A DNA stretch of 64,000 nt, taken from the NCBI GenBank assembly GCA_009784575.1, contig WRBK01000004.1:1-64000 (forward strand). Reading direction: 5' to 3'. The notes under the pieces are model-generated. The model was given only the letters and a program-made list of their open reading frames with translations. It did no database searches and was not told the DNA's origin. This document shows positions 60,738-64,000 of this stretch, in pieces. The position numbers and the translations under genes are program-made. Numbering within the stretch: position 1 is the first letter of the stretch; each line of letters starts with the position of its first letter. The stretch comes from Defluviitaleaceae bacterium (GTDB lineage Bacteria; Bacillota; Clostridia; Lachnospirales; WRAX01).

Positions 60738-61523
60738 ATGAGCATGTATAATCAAAAAGCAATACCCGAAGGCTATATGACTGTGGGGCAAATAGCGAAA
60801 AAGATGGGCATAACCGTTCGCACTTTACAATATTATGACAAGCAGAGCGTGCTTTCGCCTTCGGCGCAAAGCGAGGGAGGTCGCAGGCTCTATACTGATA
60901 AAGACATGATAAGTCTGCACCAAATATTATCAATGAAATATTTAGGGTTTTCGCTAGAGGACATTAAGGCACGCCTTGTCTCTCTGGATACACCGACTGA
61001 TGTTGCTAATGCACTAACGGAACATGCTGCCGTAATTCGACAGAAAATAGATATTTTATCAGAATCTTTGCAAGCTATAAAGTTGCTAAAGGATGAAGTG
61101 CTGCAAATGCAGTCGGTAGACTTTAGGAAATACTCTGATATTATTGTCAATTTGAAAATGAAAAATGATATGTATTGGGTTATCAAACATTTTGACGATA
61201 GTACTATGGACTATTTTCGGGGTCGCTTTAATGAAGAGACCGCGCAAATGATGATGAAGAGTTTGAACGAATTGCAAAATGAGGCAATACATCTTAAAAA
61301 TAGTGGTGTGTCACCAGAAAGCGAAAAAGGTCATGAATTTGCAAAGGCTTTTTGGGATGTTATCATGAAGTTTGCAGGTGACGACACGTCTATATTATCA
61401 AAAATGCTTGAAATTTCAGATAAGGTAAGTTGTGTCGATTTTGACGACTTTATCAGTCAAGCCTTGGATGCTTATTTTGAAAAAATAGGATATAATCCAT
61501 TTAAGAAGGAGGAAATGATTTGA
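60738..61523 (+). CDS. MerR-family transcriptional regulator
   Basis: YMTVGQIAKKMGITVRTLQYYDKQSVLSPSAQSEGGRRLYTDKDM. Confidence 0.93.
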   Translation: MSMYNQKAIPEGYMTVGQIAKKMGITVRTLQYYDKQSVLSPSAQSEGGRRLYTDKDMISLHQILSMKYLGFSLEDIKARLVSLDTPTDVANALTEHAAVIRQKIDILSESLQAIKLLKDEVLQMQSVDFRKYSDIIVNLKMKNDMYWVIKHFDDSTMDYFRGRFNEETAQMMMKSLNELQNEAIHLKNSGVSPESEKGHEFAKAFWDVIMKFAGDDTSILSKMLEISDKVSCVDFDDFISQALDAYFEKIGYNPFKKEEMI

Positions 61524-62221
61524 TTTCAATGACAAATGTTGTCAAAAGATTTAATGGCAACACCGTATTAAAAGATGTTAGCTTTGAGGTAAAAGCAGGC
61601 GAGATTTTTGGTCTGCTTGGTCCATCGGGTGCTGGCAAGACTACTATCATCAATATTCTTGCTAAACAACTAACAGCTGAAGGTGGCACACATACTGTAG
61701 CTGTTGATGATTTTACGCAAGTAGGGCTGATGCTTGAGGAAGATGGGTTATATGGCCGCCTATCGGCTATGCAAAACCTTAATTTGTTTGCGGGCATATA
61801 TGGCGTGGGCAAGGCAAAGGCAGAAGAGGCTTTGGCTAGCGTGGGTCTGATAGATGCTGCTAAAAGGCCTGTTGCAAAGCTTTCAAAGGGTATGCGTCAG
61901 AGGCTTGCTTTGGCACGGGCTATACTGCATTCGCCCAAGGTGCTGTTCTTAGATGAACCAACGGCAAATCTTGACCCAAATACAGCGCGTGGGATACACA
62001 AGCTTGTTTTTGCTTTGCGCGACGAAGGCACAACGGTGTTTTTGACAACCCATAATATGGAAGAAGCCGTAAACCTTTGTAATAATGTGGCATTGCTACA
62101 TAAAGGCGAGATTGTGGAATATGGTGCGCCAAAAGAAATCTGTGAGCGACATGATTCTTTTAAAACTGTGCCAGATTTGGAGTCTGTTTTTGTAAAATTA
62201 ACGGGGGTGGTGCTAGAATGA
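61520..62221 (+). CDS. ABC transporter ATP-binding protein
   Basis: LLGPSGAGKTTIINIL; LSKGMRQRLALARAILHSPKVLFLDEPTANLDP. Confidence 0.95.
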   Translation: MISMTNVVKRFNGNTVLKDVSFEVKAGEIFGLLGPSGAGKTTIINILAKQLTAEGGTHTVAVDDFTQVGLMLEEDGLYGRLSAMQNLNLFAGIYGVGKAKAEEALASVGLIDAAKRPVAKLSKGMRQRLALARAILHSPKVLFLDEPTANLDPNTARGIHKLVFALRDEGTTVFLTTHNMEEAVNLCNNVALLHKGEIVEYGAPKEICERHDSFKTVPDLESVFVKLTGVVLE

Positions 62222-62940
62222 GAGCTATTAGCGCGATTTTTAATAAGCAAGTCAGCGATTTTCCTAAAAATATATCTGTAGCATTTTTGTATGTAATGTA
62301 TCCTGTTTTGGCTGCTGTGATGACATTTTTTATGGGCGGCGAAATGGAGGATGGCGGCGTTGGTGCTGGATTTTTTACGGTAGTGTTTGCTATGATGTTT
62401 GTAGGTTCTACGCCGATGATAAGTGTAGCTAATACCATTGCGGAGGATAATGAATATAAGTCTTTGCGCTTTTTGGTAATGGCGGGTGTTAAGCCACATC
62501 AGTATATGCTTGGTCTTGGTACTTTTGTAATGATATTTTCGCTATTCCCTATCGTAGTTTTTGGTATTATTGGAGGCTTTGCGCCAGAGGTGTATTTGAC
62601 ATTTATTCCTATTGCCCTATTGGGTTGTACGACATCTGTTATTTTGGGCGGTGTTGTTGGCATATTTTCTAAAAATGTGCAGCAATGCGCGGCTATCTAT
62701 ACTCCGCTGATGCTTGTGCTTGGCTTTATGCCATTTCTAGCCACCTTTAACGAGACCATGATGAATATATCACAAGTGCTTTTTACACACCAAATATTTC
62801 TGATTTTTAGCTATGTGTCGGAAGGTTTGGTGCTAGGCAATTTCACAATGACATCAGCCATGGCTATTATAGGGGCGAATGTGCTAGTTTTTGCTGTACT
62901 TTTTGTTGTGGCGTATAAGAAAAAGGGGTTGAAAGGATAG
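62218..62940 (+). CDS. ABC transporter permease
   Basis: six TM segments, overlaps ATPase stop. Confidence 0.88.
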   Translation: MRAISAIFNKQVSDFPKNISVAFLYVMYPVLAAVMTFFMGGEMEDGGVGAGFFTVVFAMMFVGSTPMISVANTIAEDNEYKSLRFLVMAGVKPHQYMLGLGTFVMIFSLFPIVVFGIIGGFAPEVYLTFIPIALLGCTTSVILGGVVGIFSKNVQQCAAIYTPLMLVLGFMPFLATFNETMMNISQVLFTHQIFLIFSYVSEGLVLGNFTMTSAMAIIGANVLVFAVLFVVAYKKKGLKG

Positions 62941-63010
62941 GGGTGAATAAATAGCACTGCTATAGCAACATATGTCTTAATAACAGAAAAACTAAGACAC
63001 TACAAGAAAC

Positions 63011-63069
63011 GTCATTGTGAGGGCAATGAGGATGCTAACGGCAATAGCTATATAGCCCGAAGCAATCCA
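63011..63069. repeat. degenerate GTCATTGnGAGG...GAAGCAATCC intergenic repeat
   Basis: gtcattgtgaggg...cccgaagcaatcca resembles the widespread short palindromic intergenic repeat. Confidence 0.45.
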
Positions 63070-63147
63070 TTAACGCCTCATATCAACGCAAATGTCCGCT
63101 ACAAAAAGGATAAAGGAATTTGCAAAATTTATAGCTATGAGTTAAAA

Positions 63148-63190
63148 TAAAAGAGATAGCCATATCGTAATAGGCAGGCTATCTCTTTTT
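63148..63190. terminator. Rho-independent terminator
   Basis: AAAAGAGATAGCC...GGCTATCTCTTTTT. Confidence 0.8.
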
Positions 63191-63255
63191 GAGTATGAAG
63201 ATTTAGGAGTATAATTGTGAAAACAAAGCAAGAGAGGTCAATGATTTTTAAACAA

Positions 63256-63500
63256 TTTCAAGCCTGCATTTTGTAATAAAAATGACTTTTGTAAAATGTA
63301 TCTTGCTAAAGACAAGACCCTTGCGTATTATCTATATCACACATTGCGCATTGAGGATATTATATAAAATTCCTTAACTGCGGACAAAAACCAAATATTT
63401 TTCTCTGATAATTTTGCTACATTGTTAAATTTGCCAATTGTTACTATAGGTAACGAACTGGCTCGCGCAAATGAAATAATACCAATGCGGGTTTGTTGAT
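63256..63500 (+). pseudogene. decayed DinB-like/unknown protein remnant
   Basis: KPAFCNKNDFCKMYLAKDKTLAYYLYHTLRIEDII*NSLTADKNQIFFSDNFATLLNLPIVTIGNELARANEI with in-frame stops. Confidence 0.5.
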
Positions 63501-63621
63501 GATGCCCCTTTATCTAGGCATCTTATGATGTATCTTGATGACCGATGTATGAGGATAATTAGAAAAATTATGAAATGATTTTGTTCTAAACGCATATTCC
63601 CCGATTTTTATAACATTTTCC

Positions 63622-63650
63622 TTGAAAAAAATCCCAAAATGCTGTATAAT
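63622..63650 (+). promoter_or_regulatory. sigma-A promoter of mreB
   Basis: TTGAAA-N17-TATAAT. Confidence 0.75.
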
Positions 63651-63729
63651 CTAATAATGGGCTTATGAGGACTAATTATACTATTTTGAGGTTATAATCC
63701 ACACATTGGATATTGAAGGGAGAAACTGA

Positions 63730-64000
<271 letters not shown>

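Overview
The window is a mostly chromosomal, gene-dense stretch of a low-to-mid GC anaerobic Firmicute (Clostridia-like). There are no rRNA or tRNA genes, CRISPR arrays or transposases that I could recognise. Main blocks: (1) TmcAL, a CheR-CheA-CheW cluster, pta, TrmH-like, deaminase, ackA, yceD, rpmF, plsX, acpP, rnc; (2) a tandem glycine riboswitch with terminator/antiterminator, then a Stickland glycine reductase locus: grdX, grdE, dinB, grdB(Sec), trxB, trxA(Sec), small amber-interrupted ORF, grdA(Sec), grdC, grdD, selA, selB. Three in-frame UGA codons are best read as selenocysteine, including a U-A-P-C thioredoxin active site; (3) sodA, a damaged lipoprotein gene with a 13-bp poly-G tract upstream, an ECF sigma/anti-sigma pair, ECF transporter components, an ABC exporter and aroC; (4) a restriction-modification island with a short HTH protein, two tandem related m5C methyltransferases and a PD-(D/E)xK-like nuclease; (5) an exosporium-like protein, lipid kinase, THF riboswitch with folT, and folC; (6) a full fab/acc operon with an embedded metallophosphoesterase and a fused accD-accA, then rnr; (7) ppdK, a DUF2975/XRE pair, a MerR-ABC transporter operon, and the start of mreB. 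Points worth checking are the seleno-thioredoxin, the amber-interrupted small ORF, the nested palindromic RNA element between cheR and cheA, the structured cheR leader, the poly-G tract and the R-M island. All calls were made by eye from sequence; no searches were run.
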